Assembly: GCA_028554645.1 (NCBI GenBank)
Contig: JAQOOI010000017.1
Coordinates: 558,001 to 622,000, forward strand
Direction: 5' to 3'
Source: Omphalotus guepiniiformis
Lineage: Eukaryota > Basidiomycota > Agaricomycetes > Agaricales > Omphalotaceae
DNA: 64,000 nt
Below the pieces are notes generated by a model. That model ran no database searches. It worked only from the letters and a program-made list of their open reading frames with translations, and had not been told where the DNA came from. The position numbers were made by a program, and so were the translations under genes. The first letter of the stretch is position 1. Each line of letters begins with the position of its first letter. Below, piece by piece: positions 1-12,626 of the stretch.

Positions 1-17
1 CGTGGGTTCTTTGATAT

Positions 18-1430
18 CTACGTCGCGGAAGAGGGATTTTTGATGAATATATTGTCGCCCTTGATATTGAGGAAAGAATACTAAATAAATGGAACAAAAT
101 CAGAACGCCAAATCAGAATCGACGATGAAATCGTATACACTACCTCTGCAAGATAGGCCGATTCGTCATGGTGATAGTTCAAATAGACAAGATTGGGCTG
201 CAAATCGGAAAACATCAGACGAAACGTCGAAACATATGTACGCCACAATCAGCGCGCGCAACAACCACAACAACCAACAACCCACCTCCGTCCAAAACGG
301 CCTCAATCCCGCCGCTTCCAAAGTCTCCCACCATTTCAGGAACCTATCAAACTGATTATTCCAAGCGTGGATTTCAAGTTGCATCTGCCCGAAAGGAAGA
401 GGCTTCCCTCGCTCGATATATGACTTTACGAGCGTGGTGAGCGTTTCGAATTCCCAAGTCTCAATATCGATCTTGAGAAGATCTATATGTGTGTGGCCTA
501 ACGAAAGCGCTCCGAGTCAGCGAAAGAAAGAAAGAACAGAAAAAGTTGATATAAATCACCGCTGGAAACTGTCAAAGTCAAGACGTGATCAGCGGTGATA
601 ATCTACATACCATTCATGCGCATAAGGGATTGAAGTGTATACATCTCGGGGTCGCTGTCGCCTGATGCTGGGTGATCCGAGCCCGCTAGACCGTAAGGGT
701 AGAAGTGCGTGCGTGATTTTGAGAAACTTTCAATCTCAGGACCGAATGAGTTCACAGAGAAGTCGTAGCCCCATAGCTGACAGTGGCGAGTTTCAGAGAG
801 GAGCTGGGCTTCGAAGGAGGATTCGCCGTTGATACCTAAACAACAAAGATTGAATGAGCGCGGTGTTGATGCCGAACACGCTGGTAGTTACCGAAGGAGT
901 AGACGATACAGTCTTTTTTGTCCCGCAAGCGTGATAACCCGCATACCCATTTCCCGCCATCGCCCATGGCACCAATGCGCCGAACCTCATGAGGACAGTT
1001 GTATGCGGCAGGGAAGAAGTCCCCTAAAGATATCGTCAGTTGAACACAGTGGTCTGGTAGATCCATTAATTGTACACGGACAGACAGTATACGCTGGCCA
1101 AGGGGATTTATCCTCAGGGTACCTAAAAGAAAGAGTAAATTATTGAAAATCATGCTCAGAAGGCGTCAAATCGACTTACATTTGTACATCCTGTGGAGTC
1201 GGTCCAAATTTGCGAATAGCGCCCTTTCGGTCCTGAAGAACGCCTGCATATATCGCGTCTGATTCAGCCAAACGCTCTGCAAGCTCGCCAGTAGATATTT
1301 GGCGAAAATACGATGATGTCAAGGACGGTCGGTAATCCGAAGGTAAGAGGAGCAGGGCAGTCGCTAATAGAGTTAACGCGACGAATGTAACATAGCGAGG
1401 ATGACGCCGCCATACGGGAATAAGAGCCAT
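18..1430 (-). CDS. METTL24-type membrane-anchored methyltransferase-like protein
   Basis: Seven exons can be assembled: 1430-1180, 1122-1082, 1023-892, 835-611, 482-286, 197-144 and 80-18. All have GT-AG borders and stay in frame, giving 320 residues. Residues about 9-30 form one hydrophobic segment after a basic N-terminus (RRHPRY), which suggests a type II membrane protein. The core carries hallmarks of the Methyltransf_22/METTL24 family: WDFFPAAYNCPHE, MGDGGKWVCGL, YSFGINGESSFE, then DLLKIDIETWEFE and LRPFWTEPNLVY. The protein ends on a beta-strand-like YSFLNIKG. GINGESSFE resembles the SAM-binding loop of this fold, and DLLKIDIE the conserved acidic strand. The substrate is unknown; the family is usually predicted to be secretory-pathway or Golgi located. 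The start is the first ATG before the membrane segment. It diverges from the gene starting at 2337. Confidence 0.88.
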
Positions 1431-2336
1431 GACTGGAGAAACCTCAGGGAGCTGTTCCAAGAACGAGTTTTCCTCAAGTTGGTTTCCTGGCGGTCAGAGG
1501 TAATATTTGAAGATGTGGAGAGAGTCTAAGTGTGAAGAGTTCCTGAAGGGGTGAGAGCATTGATACGAGATTTTGATTCTACGTTCGGCCTGAAAGCAAC
1601 ACCGGGGATGTTTGCCGCTGAATGATTATTGATTCCCTAGTTCATCACCCGATGGCCGTACTACTACTCATTTCATCTTCGGAGAACATTGAACTGTAGA
1701 CAGGTAGACAGGAAATCAATCAATTTGAGATTTGAGGGTGAGATCGACAGTTACAGAGTGTCCCTTTGACACGGTAAGCGACGACGCCGACGAGCGTCCA
1801 TTTAGAGAACGTGATAAACACGTGCCTCTATTTACTTCCATCGTCGTCGGCTTCACGAACCAAGCAAAGTCTAAAAAAGGTAGCACGCTTTATTGTTTCA
1901 TTCTTATTGTCTTCGCGTCTCAATTCAGGGACCGTCTTTTTATTGTTCTTTATCGTCCTTTTGTTCGCATGGCTGCTTATATGGACTGACAATATCGCGT
2001 GAAGACTTCCCTCCTCGGCGAAGTTGGCTAGTCATTTTGGTCTTCTGAGCAATCCTCGTTCCCGTCCATGTCATTCGGCATATCTGCCATGTCGCCATGT
2101 CTTCTTTCTTTTTGTCTGACTCGTTAGGTCTTTACTGGTTTATTGTTAAATAACCTCTTCTCAGGAATATGATTCTGGAAGGTTTGCTATCTTTTGCAAT
2201 TTCCATTTGCTTCAGCGAGATAGGCTAGGGTTCGTGTTTCTTTTGCTATTTAATCGAACAGGATGAATGCGAATTGTTCTTCACTGTCGTCGATTTCTTC
2301 CTTTGTCTCTTGTATTCAACAACTCCTCTCTTGACT
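1431..2336. other. Intergenic region between divergent genes
   Basis: About 0.9 kb between the starts of the methyltransferase-like gene (-) and the small conserved gene (+), so it should hold both promoters. The half near 2337 is rich in T/pyrimidine runs on the + strand, typical of fungal core promoters. I see no convincing coding exon, TATA box or repeat. Confidence 0.6.
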
Positions 2337-3074
2337 ATGTTCAACAAATCTTCAAAGAAATCTTCTTCCGCCCCAGCTCCCCAACAGCTTCCTCCGAGTA
2401 TCGCTCACGAAGTGATGCTCATGCAATTCATGGGTGGAGGTTCGCTAGAAAAACACGCGAAGCGCGTTATGGAGCAACAAGCCCGCGAGATGGCCCCTGC
2501 TGGGCATCCACACGCACACAGATCTAGTTCATCTCGCGATCACTCTGGCCAAGGGAGAAGAAAGAGTAGGCAGGGTGGCAAAGGAGATCCTTTACCTATC
2601 GGCAAACCCTTCAGAGACGAGCACGGGAACATGTGGTGGGACGAAGATGAACCTTTAGAGTTCAAAGGTTTACTAGCTTCCACTCACGCTACGGAGTCGA
2701 TGTCACCGATATCGACGACATTTTCTACATCATCCGATTATCCTCAGAGACACCGCGTTATGGCGCCTGTTTCGGATACTGCTTATCCGGACCGTTATGC
2801 TGCGTACCCGCACCCGCATCATATACCCACACCACCGAGGGATATTCCGCATTCGCATTCTGAGATCAGACGGTCTAGGCAGCACTCCGCATCTCATGCT
2901 CATCATCCTGGTGGGTTTGAGGATTCATTTATGCCTCCTCCCACCGTCTCTCCGACACCGCTTTCCCATGCGTGCGCCGTAGCTGGTGTTGTACCTCCGC
3001 CTAACGACATGAGGATTAAGAAGACGGGGATGAACTTGAGAGGTAGAGCAAGAGCTTTATTCGGCGGACATTGA
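2337..3074 (+). CDS. Conserved fungal protein of unknown function, His/Ser/Pro-rich
   Basis: A single exon encodes 245 residues from ATG 2337 (MFNKSSKKSS). The N-terminal third contains a compact, conserved-looking stretch, HEVMLMQFMGGGSLEKHAKR. A central block, PLPIGKPFRDEHGNMWWDED followed by EPLEFKGLL, looks like a short globular or binding module. The remainder is low complexity, rich in His, Pro and Ser (HPHHIPTPP), and ends with a basic tail (MNLRGRARALFGG). There is no signal peptide, membrane segment or enzyme motif. I recall similar short proteins in other Agaricomycetes but cannot name a domain, and no function is assigned. The coding bias and long open frame make it a real gene. 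Confidence 0.75.
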   Translation: MFNKSSKKSSSAPAPQQLPPSIAHEVMLMQFMGGGSLEKHAKRVMEQQAREMAPAGHPHAHRSSSSRDHSGQGRRKSRQGGKGDPLPIGKPFRDEHGNMWWDEDEPLEFKGLLASTHATESMSPISTTFSTSSDYPQRHRVMAPVSDTAYPDRYAAYPHPHHIPTPPRDIPHSHSEIRRSRQHSASHAHHPGGFEDSFMPPPTVSPTPLSHACAVAGVVPPPNDMRIKKTGMNLRGRARALFGGH

Positions 3075-3410
3075 TTTCGATTCATTGCGATGTTCTCGCC
3101 GTCATTCACATCTTATATTTATTCCTACTCCCTTACATCTGAGCTTGTATTCTATATACGTTTCGATCTTCACTGGCCTTGCATCTATTTCTCTTCACTT
3201 TTTTTGTATCATTGCATATCGATATATACACTGCAACACTAAAATTATGGTAGATTGTCCCGAAACATGCTTGATTGTATCTAGCAAACGAATGAAATAA
3301 CAAGCGAGCGTAAAGTGGCGATAAAGATTCTATTCCTGAGATATATAAAAAGTCCGATAGCAGCCGTATTATAATGATATACAAGATTCACAGTAAAATG
3401 AAAGCGTAGT
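3075..3410. other. Convergent 3' intergenic region
   Basis: An AT-rich interval between the stop of the + gene at 3074 and the stop of the - strand glucan synthase near 3411. It presumably holds both 3' UTRs. I see no gene in it. Confidence 0.6.
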
Positions 3411-6400
3411 TTATGGTCGTGCTGGAAGACGTCAGTCAGCTTCATCACAATACGAGAAACGGGTTGATAGAAAGACTCACCAAGTTCTTCCCGACGGTAG
3501 AACCAGAAGTATCCAGCAACGATGATCAGTTGACAAACAAGCGCCACCCAGAAGTAGGGCTCCGCTATTGGGCTCCCTATTATCACAACCAAGTAAGAAC
3601 TTATTATTCATAAAAAGAATCTGTTAGACTGAACGAACCTGCTAAACCTTCGGAAGGATTCCATGTGCCAGCGTCGGGGAAAACAGATCCAGGACCTATT
3701 CCGTCCGGAGATGTCGCACGAGCAAGCATTACAATTGCAGCCCCGACAATCTGTGAGAATGCGAGAGTGACAGTGACGTGAAGTCGAGAGAGCGTTTGAA
3801 GTAGAATCAGCCCAAGGCCGACACCCTGAACGGAATCTAGTACGCCGAGCCAGAGCCAAAGCCCGAGAGCAAGGTAAGGACCACCTCTTCCAGCCCAAGG
3901 CACGTAGGTCGCGATGTTGGATGTACCCCACAACATCTACGAGACGTCAAAGTAAGAGAGCCATTCTGAGTGGTACAGCATGTATAGTACTTACCTGACA
4001 CCATCTCGGGGCACCAAGACCCACGGCAAAGACAGGAAGCAGCCATGTGTGAGTTTTACTGAAGTGTGTCAGCACGGCCAGCACAAGAGCCCAGACACCA
4101 ACAAAGAACGCGATGATGAGCAACAAGGTTTGCCACGCAGGCACGTCCTGACTCCACAAGAAAGTCCAGTTCAGACCGTATGGCTATTGAAGGTTATTCA
4201 GAATCTAGCAACATGTGCAAGAAAAAAAACACATACACCGCTGAGCCAGTAGTCACGCAGTACCTCGGCCACCAGGAACCAAATCACTAGCCTTCTACGG
4301 AAGAGCGTCCGGTAGAAATTGGGAACCTTGGGAGGTGTTTGACGGTAGTACTCTGCACAGAGAGAGATGAGAATCACGAGCACACCAATGAACATTCTAT
4401 GTACTCTGGTAGGCCATAAAGCATGAGGTATGCAAACAGCCAACTCATCAAAGCCAAAGGCCACACAATCAAACATATCCACCACGGTGGAGTGTAGCTG
4501 TCAGTTTCTCCGTTCAGTTTGAAGCCCCAATACCAAAGAGCGGCAACCCATAGTTGTTGAGAGCCCTGGACGATACAGGCCCGCAGCATCCAAACTTCAG
4601 TGGCAGCACCCTAGAATCAAACTCAGGTGAGGATCACAGTGAGAGCTGTTAATGTGTCTACATACCGCTTCTTCACCAAAGTTCAGACCGAAAAACAAGA
4701 ACGCAGCAGCAGAAGCAACGGCGTACGACCATGTGGCGACATTAGACAAAATTCTGTGTGCTGGATGAAGAGCAGTCGCGACAGAAGGCAAACCAATCAG
4801 GAAGAAGGCAATGCCGAAGAAAACCCAAGGCGCAGAGAGAACGTATACAGATGGCTTGAAACGGAACAGAGGGTACCAAACAGCGGATGCGGCCAAAAAT
4901 ACACCACCAATGATGTACAGCTGCACACTGCTCGCCCAATTTCGTCCGGTCAAAAGAGTCATCTGGAAACTGGTAGCACACAACATCTAGATAATACCAG
5001 AAGTTACACTCAGTCGGTGGCACGAAAGAACAAGAACTTACCTGTCCAAGAGCAATGACAATTGTGTATAGAGGCCAGCCGCCTACTTCACGAGCCATGA
5101 TGATTTGCAAGCGAGTCAAACGAGTTTCCTCAGGTGGACCGCCGCCAAGGGGTGCTTCATAATCAGAGGCTGCAAAGCCTTCCCCGCTCGGAGCTATGGT
5201 GTCTGGTTAGCAGGGGCTTGTAGAACAAGAAACAAGTTCAGCATACAGTTGGGACGGGAATATATAGAAGCCTCGGGAGTTCCCCAGGTAGAATCGCGAT
5301 GGGAGTGAATACTTGAGGCAGCTGTCGTGAGTTTGTCCTTTTTGACCTTTCCAAAGAACGCCTCTTCACTTTTGATGAGGTACTTCTCGATTGATAACTC
5401 GTGTTCGGAATTCTTAGCATTCAGGCTCTGCAGTTTTTGCACAAAGTCTGCCGTGACGCCTCCATCAGCATCGGTGAACTAAACGAAGATTTAGTGTACG
5501 TTCAACATAGTTACAACTGCCAGTGACTCACCGAAGCCATTGCCTTGTTGAGGACAGAGTTAGACTTTTCATCGGCGAGGTCAGCGAGAGATGAAGCAGA
5601 AGACATCCGAGAATGCATGCTGAAGGGACGACTCGGTCTGGCGAGGTTACCGTCCAGGAAAGGATCAGGTACATTTTTCTTGTCTTTAGCAATGGTACGA
5701 TTTGCCCTTGATAGGAAATCGTCATAATCAACATTGACGGATTCCGAGCTTCCATGCGAGTTGATGCTGTCTTCGGCATTGGCAGGGAAATACGAATCTC
5801 TGGGTGCATCAGGATGAAGGAAGGGCGAGCGACTGCTGGGAGTAACACCATCCGGAGTAAGAGTATCGGTAGAAGCACCGAACCGTGGGTTAGACATTGG
5901 CCCATCTCCTGCGATACTGCTGCGACTATCCCATTCAGGTTGCGAAGGCATACTTTGGTTGACAGGATTCCAGTCGTCAGTTTCCTGCATCGGACGGACA
6001 CCTCCGCCGTCACAGTCGGATGTTCTCCAAGCATCGGCACCAGCAAGATCTCGACTCATCGTGATACTGCGCTTATGGAAATCTTCAGTGCGCTGACGCC
6101 ATTCCACAACAGGGAAACGTTGCACTGCGGAACGAGCTCTCAGGACTGCACGTTCCTCTTCAGTTGACTTGAGAGCCATCTTGATTGTCTTGGTCAACTG
6201 AGATAACATATGTGCGGTCGAGCTCGATTCAACAGGGAACCACTGCAGTTATGAATATTAGTGAGTGTGTGGCAAAGAGGCATTATTTCTTACCCAACCA
6301 GGCATCAAACCGAGACCGCCAAGACGACTACCCACACCAAGAGCACCTTTTCTACCGAACTCGACAGCGACCAAACCGAAAGGTTCATCACGAGAAGGAA

Positions 6401-9400
6401 TTAGGGCAAAGTCTGCACCACTGAACAAGTATGGAGGAAGAGCGGTGAACTCAGGCTTGGAGTAAACACGATCGGGGTAAAGCTCCATAAGGCGTGCAAG
6501 TTTCTCAGCAGCAAACCGACCATACAAATCGATCACAGGACCGACAGTGATTAGCTGAATAGATGGGCGCTTCTCAAGCCTGCAGAACATTAGGACTGAC
6601 ATTCAAGACAGAGAAAATAATGAATAGACTTACAAGGTAGGCATGACATCGGCGATCAAATCGACACCCTTCTGCTTAGACCAACGTCCAACAAACACGA
6701 ACAAGTCAGAGTTGGGATCCTGTTTGATACCAGCCCATTCCTGCGCTTGACGCTTCATCTCGGGACGAGCAGCCTCTGCGGTCTCATCGATCTGAATGTT
6801 CTTGGTGTCCATAGCGACCTCGTCAAGTGCAGCGATATCGGTAGGATCAGGGTTGGGAAGTGAATCAACATGCTTGAGGGTCCAAAGGGCGGGATAACGA
6901 GCCCAACTACGTTTTCCGTACTTGTCAGATACACCAGCTACACCGATACTCTTCTGATGAACGCTGATGAAGGACGCAGCAGCGTGTAGCAAGTTGAAGG
7001 TGTTACCGAATTGGACATATTTCGTGCAGTGTTCTTTGCTAAGGTTAAACGCCGAACAAACTTCCTTCATTTCCTCCTTCGTACGCAGCGGCCAAAGACC
7101 CTGGAATTCAGCGTTGTGCAATGAAAGACATACGGGAAGCACTTTAGGAAGGAGATAGATAGGGGCAAGGGCGCCGTGGTAATCATTGATGTGGTAGATG
7201 TCGATAAGGGGGAAGCGGCGAACAGTGGCAGCAATAGCTTGGTTCCAGGTAGAATAGAAAATGGCGGAGCTGAGATCGTCCATGCGTGCAGGGTAGGGAT
7301 CCGACTTGGTCTGCGCACGGAAAACGGGGCTGTCGAGGATGACGTAGGTGATGTTGTCCAGAACGTGAGTTTCAACTTCAATGAGATATGGTTCACCAAA
7401 TATGATGACTTCGATGGGCTCAGCAGGGTCACCTGCGGGGTACTCTATATCCTTCACTTTCGGTATGACCCAGATAAGGTCGACATCGGTCATCGCTTTA
7501 CCCATCAAACTGGACATGACACCAAGACCACCGATCTTGACCTTCAACTTCCAATCGATAATCTCGTACTCCAGCGTAGCAATGAGAACTTTTCTCCGCT
7601 TGTTCTTGTCCTCGGGCCAACCAATGATATCTGCATTGTGCTTGTGGTGGTGACCAAAGAACTTCTCGGAAGCGGGCTCTTTGTCCTTCAGATCGGTCGA
7701 GGACTTGCCGAATACGCCAATGATAGGGAAATAGTTGGTGTGTGATTTGGCCTTGACACCATACTGGTTGTATTTAATACCGTAGAAAGACCACATGAAA
7801 ATGAGGACCGCGAGAGTACCGGTAATGAGAGGAATCGACACGAGTAGCGCGTACATGATGGCTCCGACTGAACTCTGACCCCGAGGTTCGAGAGTCCAGG
7901 TCATGGTGGCATCATCGATGAGAATCGACCAAGAAAGATGGGGATGAGGAGGGGCCGACATATTGACATAGTTGGGCGACTGTGTGTTTGGCGGCAGTCG
8001 GTCAAGAACACCATCACCGTCGACGTCGCCATAATAGTAATTATCAAATCCGAAGACATTGAGCTGAACATAGCTAGGCCATGTGTCCATGATCTTGAGC
8101 TCCCATTTCCCGTCTGAATTCAGCGTGAACTCGCTGTCAGCACCCTTATTGTTTCCCCATTCATTAAATTCGCCACGAGCGAGGAAGCGAGGAACTCTGC
8201 GAGGCTTTCCCGAATAGCCATAGTCGGCGTGAACCACTGAAGAAGCTTCCAGTGTAGCCTCACTCCAATCTGAAGAAATGAGATTCAACGACAAATACAA
8301 GGACTCCAATGAAGACACCCACATTGCATAATGACATGGTCACCATCCCAGAACATATCCGAGTCGGAAAAGAACGAAGTATTGAGTGTCGTAGTATCTT
8401 CCCAATTGGTCCAGTTCGTCCAATTCTGACCATAGTTCAAGGAGTAGCGGAACATATCAGCACCGTAGGCACTGTGCGTGAACTGGTATTGGTTGTTCGA
8501 AGAGGTAATCGCCGAGTTATTATAGTCGTTCTCCGGAAATACCATGACGTTCCCAGACGTGCCCTTTCTCACCAAAAGATGGTCGGTGGCCTAATGACCT
8601 GAATAAGCATTGAACATACACTAGAAAGGATCTGTGCTCACTCCTGTACTATTGCCATTGGTAGCAGAAGGGTTGGTTACCGTAATTGTCAAGATACCAT
8701 CCGGGAAATTAGTCAAAGTCGCGTTCCATACCCACTGCGTCCTCGAGACACCTTGCACACTTCCCGTCGCATCATTCGTGAAGGACGAGCACTTGACGTT
8801 CGTGACAGAGGGAGTCGAACCATGACCTGAGCTCGACATGTTCAGCGAAATGCTGTTAGTGACACTATCACAGTCCATGATGGTGCTGAACTCCAGGGCA
8901 ATATCGAGCGTCGTAGCGTTAGCATCTCCGTCATTGACCGGTACTCGCGCGTCGTGGCCCGGAGTAAAGGCCGTCAATGCAGGAGGAGGAGGGGTCCACT
9001 GGTCGGAGGGTACTAGAGCCTTAAAGCCGTAGGGTTCCATAGTGACCTTGTTCAGACAACCGAACCAAGGCGACTCGCTATTGTTGTAGTACGACGACAA
9101 AGAATCCTCGAGCGTATAGTTCTCATAGGGGTAGAACAAGTTCCTCACCGTCGTTCCAGACTGGAACGGCGAAGATATCCACAAACTCTCTTTACAGTCA
9201 TACGTCCAAGTCTTGGTGTTGTTTTCGTTGGTGTAAAGCATCCAGATCTTGTCCGTGTATGTGCCATTGAGAGTCTGAACACCCGACATGCCAGAACGGG
9301 AGATAGACCATAAACCCATCTCCGTTGCAGTTCCGTTAGAGCCGGCACGGTAGATATCATATGTCCAATTGCCTTGCTGAACGAGACTGAACCCGTCCTG

Positions 9401-11511
9401 GAGAGCGGCATAGGTCGCACGGAGGTGATTGTACTGCGCGAATAGGCGACGTGAATCTGAAGTAGGGTCGAAATGATCAAGCGCGTTCTTGTCATCCATA
9501 CATCCGAGCGCAGCTTGGTTGAGAGGCATATTGTAGTATTGTTCTGAGCCCAGCTTGTAGCAACCGTGACGTTTCCAGGCTTGACTGGCAATCATCGCTT
9601 GTCGTCTATAGATGTATTTAAATGACAAAATTCCCAGTTTGTCGAAGAACTGTTGCTCACCCGTAGAGATAGTTGTTTGCCGTATTATCATAGATATAGC
9701 TGGCTTGCTCTTCACCATAATAGTACTATAGACCAACTCAGTCCTGAAAACAGCGCAGGAGCACAGGGGAGACGTACCAAAACCATACCAGGCATAACCA
9801 GCGAAGTGATGAATGTACCCAGTGCACTCCTCTGCGTCCCATTATCGATACTTGGCCAACGATACACATCGAAGTTACTCGTGCCGTACATATGCCGAGG
9901 ATCCAGTTGACCGGTCTGACTGTTAATGAAATCATTGTCGGTGAAAATTTCGTTCCACGCGGTTACAAAGTTCACATCGACGTCATAAGCGACTTGCAGA
10001 TTACCGTCCATGCCAAGGAAACGAGTTAAAGCGCGGTAGATAGAGTAGTGGAAGGCGCAGGCATCGAGAGGAGTGAGGCCCTTGTCACGCAAGAAGTATT
10101 GGGAATCATCAGAGGTCTAGTTTCGGTGGTCAATAGGTTTTAGTGGATGTCACTGTGTGCTTTACTCACAAGGTTGGCAGCTACGCCGATATCTGAAGGG
10201 CGCAGTTCAGGAGTACGGCCACGACCACTATATGATAGAATAAATTAGAGTTCACGATATAACATAGTAGAGCCCGACGTACAGGTAGAGCGATCCAAAC
10301 GTGTCACCACCAGTAACTTCGCCAGCAACGAAGAAGTTTTTCTTTCCGAGCTTGGCGGCACAATCACGGGTAGTAGATGTCCATGTAGCGAGCCCATCAA
10401 CGGTTACCTGTGTAGCTTTATCCACTCGGATACCGTCGATATCAAGCGCCGTGATGGCCATGCATGAAAAAGTCGTCAATTTGGACATGACGGATGGTTT
10501 CCACTCTCGCAGACGATCCTGCACCGAGGCGAATTTCGACAATTGACGCTCCCAGTCTGGGAACACACCGAAGGCTTCGACATCACCATACTGATCAAAA
10601 TCTGATTCGTAACAGCCGTTTGCGTCTACAGTTACGGGTTCACCATCGTCTCCCCAGAAATTAGGCATTTGACAAGATGTGTTATAGGTGTTGACGATCT
10701 AATACAGGACCGTTAAGCATGCGCAGTAAAGAAAAGAGTAAGGCTTACGTCGAAATCTTTGTATGTAGTGAAGTTCCACGGCATCAAGTCAGGTTTCAGC
10801 CATACACCTTCGTATTCGTTGAGAGTGAATGGAGCACTCTCGTTGAGGAACCTGCGGAAAACTAAGCTGACTGAAGTATTTACAATTAAAACCGTACTCA
10901 CCCATTAAAGCCAATGAGATTGCTCATAGTGCCGACAGTGAAGTCAGCCATAAAATACATTCCCCGACTATGAATCTCATCAATAGCGTTGACCCAATCA
11001 TCCCAAGTGCCCCAGTGAGGATCCAGTACAGTGAAATCGAGGGGCGAATAACCTAAGCGCAGTCCATTAACGGCATAGAGGCGTCAAGCTAATAAAAGAC
11101 CTTACTGTCGGCTTGCCATAACATGTTCAAGAACACGGTGCCAGAGATATAAATAACCTTAATGCCCATGCCTTGCAGATAGTCCAGGCGAGCAACGAGA
11201 CCTTTAAGGTCACCACCATACCGCATCTGAGTCTCCCTCCAGTCAAATTCGTACATTGTCCCAAAGAAATCATTGTTAGAGGGGTCTCCGTCAGCGAATT
11301 TGTCAAGAAGAATGGTGTAGACAGGAAGCGCGCGCCAGTTGTCTGGTGACGGTGTATACGTCGTATTCGACCGCGTAGTAGAGTATTGTGTAGGATCCGT
11401 AGCATCCTTGTTAGTATTCAAGTTCCAAGCTGTTAAGTCGTCTCTATAAGGCGAGGCATTGACCAAGCAGGAGAAAAGAGCGAAGGCGACGAGAGCGATA
11501 GCAAAAGCCAT
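3411..11511 (-). CDS. ags1: Cell wall alpha-1,3-glucan synthase
   Basis: A full-length, many-intron gene on the minus strand. It starts at ATG 11511 with a signal peptide ([15 protein letters not shown]), followed by a GH13 amylase-like domain: [20 protein letters not shown], the nucleophile region GIRVDKATQ near 10430, and acid/base AGEVTGG near 10315. A single membrane segment near 7800-7850 leads into a GT5 glycogen-synthase-like domain. That domain has KIGGLGVM near 7520, [11 protein letters not shown] near 7160-7190, [12 protein letters not shown] near 6690, and the E-x7-E loop [17 protein letters not shown] near 6340-6390. A Ser-rich linker (5.5-6.2 kb) precedes a multi-pass C-terminal membrane region (3.4-5.1 kb). 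This is the usual architecture of fungal Ags/Mok proteins: plasma-membrane synthesis and export of alpha-1,3-glucan. The last exon probably splices from GEEL-type residues (EELG/A) to a stop at 3411; reading through to 3281 is the alternative. Confidence 0.95.
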
Positions 11512-12410
11512 CGCAATGTCTGTAGAGTGTCAGGAGGTGAGAGTGAAAAGGAAAGATAGATTAGCGGCAAATTGAGGTCTCCAAACTCGCGTAAAAGTTC
11601 CCCTGATTATAGCATGCCAGCAATCAGCAAAATGTAAGTAAGCGCGTCCCAAATGGAAATTTTACACAGCCACTGTGAGGATGTCAACGGACTACTTTGC
11701 TCTCTCTCCTGAACAAAGTTTCACCACTGGGAGTATTACTTTCACCTTCTGGGTAGATGAAAGCGTCTAGGATGCAGAAGTCCAATGTCTGAGAGTGACT
11801 AGCATTTTTCATTGATCGGTGTGTCTTGAGCACCGACGGTAATAGGTAAGTACGGCAGGGTGAAGCCCTCTGCCGCCTAACGCTGCGGACTTCGCACATG
11901 ATCGGCTAATCGTTCTATGTTTAAGTCGCCGCTTTTTCTTTTTTACAGTGCAGCTCAGGTGCTACTAGAGTCCCTCTGTGCAGGATGATTGAAAGGTCGT
12001 TCGTGATGCAGTTTCTGTGCGATGGCAGCATCAGGCTTTCTGAATGTTTCGAAAGATGATTGTGTGCCGTGACCCTGGAACCCATCAACGTGATCATGAC
12101 TCCAGAACGACGTCCAGGCTGATCATCGTGTTTAGAGTAGGTTATACTATCGACGTTCCCGCATAGAGGAACTGACTATGTATGTATGTGAATTCGAATT
12201 CCACCTTGCTGTATTAGTTCTTAGCCTGCGGGGGTTTGGTGGAACTATGCTGTTCGTCAGGTTGAGATATCCCACCATCCTCTACAGCAAGGCCATGGAG
12301 CAGCCAGCTGGCATCATCACGGAGAAATCAGACCGAGATTTGAGCATGAGCCACGGTGCCAACTGTGGTCAAAATGATACGTGATACGTCGACCTTTGCG
12401 ACCGATGTGA

Positions 12411-12420
12411 GCATATATAT
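12411..12420 (+). promoter_or_regulatory. Possible TATA element
   Basis: GCATATATAT lies about 210 bp before the ATG at 12627. It could be a TATA box for the reductase gene, but the distance is long unless there is a sizeable 5' UTR. The assignment is weak. Confidence 0.25.
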
Positions 12421-12549
12421 GTGAGCTAAGCCTCTCGAGAAATTCATCGTCGATTGTTCGTTTCCATTTAACATCCGGCGAACTGGAGCACAGCACGTGC
12501 TGAGTAAGCAAATGGGTTATGACGCCAGCGTGAATAATGCGGACTAAGC

Positions 12550-12569
12550 ACTGAGTACTGAGGACTGAG
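12550..12569 (+). repeat. Three ACTGAG units spaced 7 bp apart
   Basis: ACTGAG occurs at 12550-12555, 12557-12562 and 12564-12569, with a related ACTAAG at 12543-12548. The array lies 57 bp upstream of the reductase start codon. It may be a small promoter element or simple sequence. Confidence 0.5.
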
Positions 12570-12626
12570 CACTTTGTTTCTGTTCAATCAAGAGTTTATC
12601 ATCTCAACTTCCTTACACATAGCAAG

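Larger units (their letters stand above)
11512..12626. other. Divergent promoter region between ags1 and the reductase gene
   Basis: About 1.1 kb separates the ags1 start (-) from the NAD(P)-binding protein start (+). It includes a perfect 12-bp palindrome (GAATTCGAATTC, 12190-12201), a TATATA-rich stretch at 12411-12420, and a small ACTGAG repeat just before 12570. I see no supported coding exon; a 71-codon frame at 11684-11899 on the minus strand has no recognisable content. Confidence 0.55.

Noticed and set aside
7176..7745. 189-codon plus-strand frame inside ags1
   Set aside because: It is antisense to the GT5 catalytic domain, which shows all family motifs.
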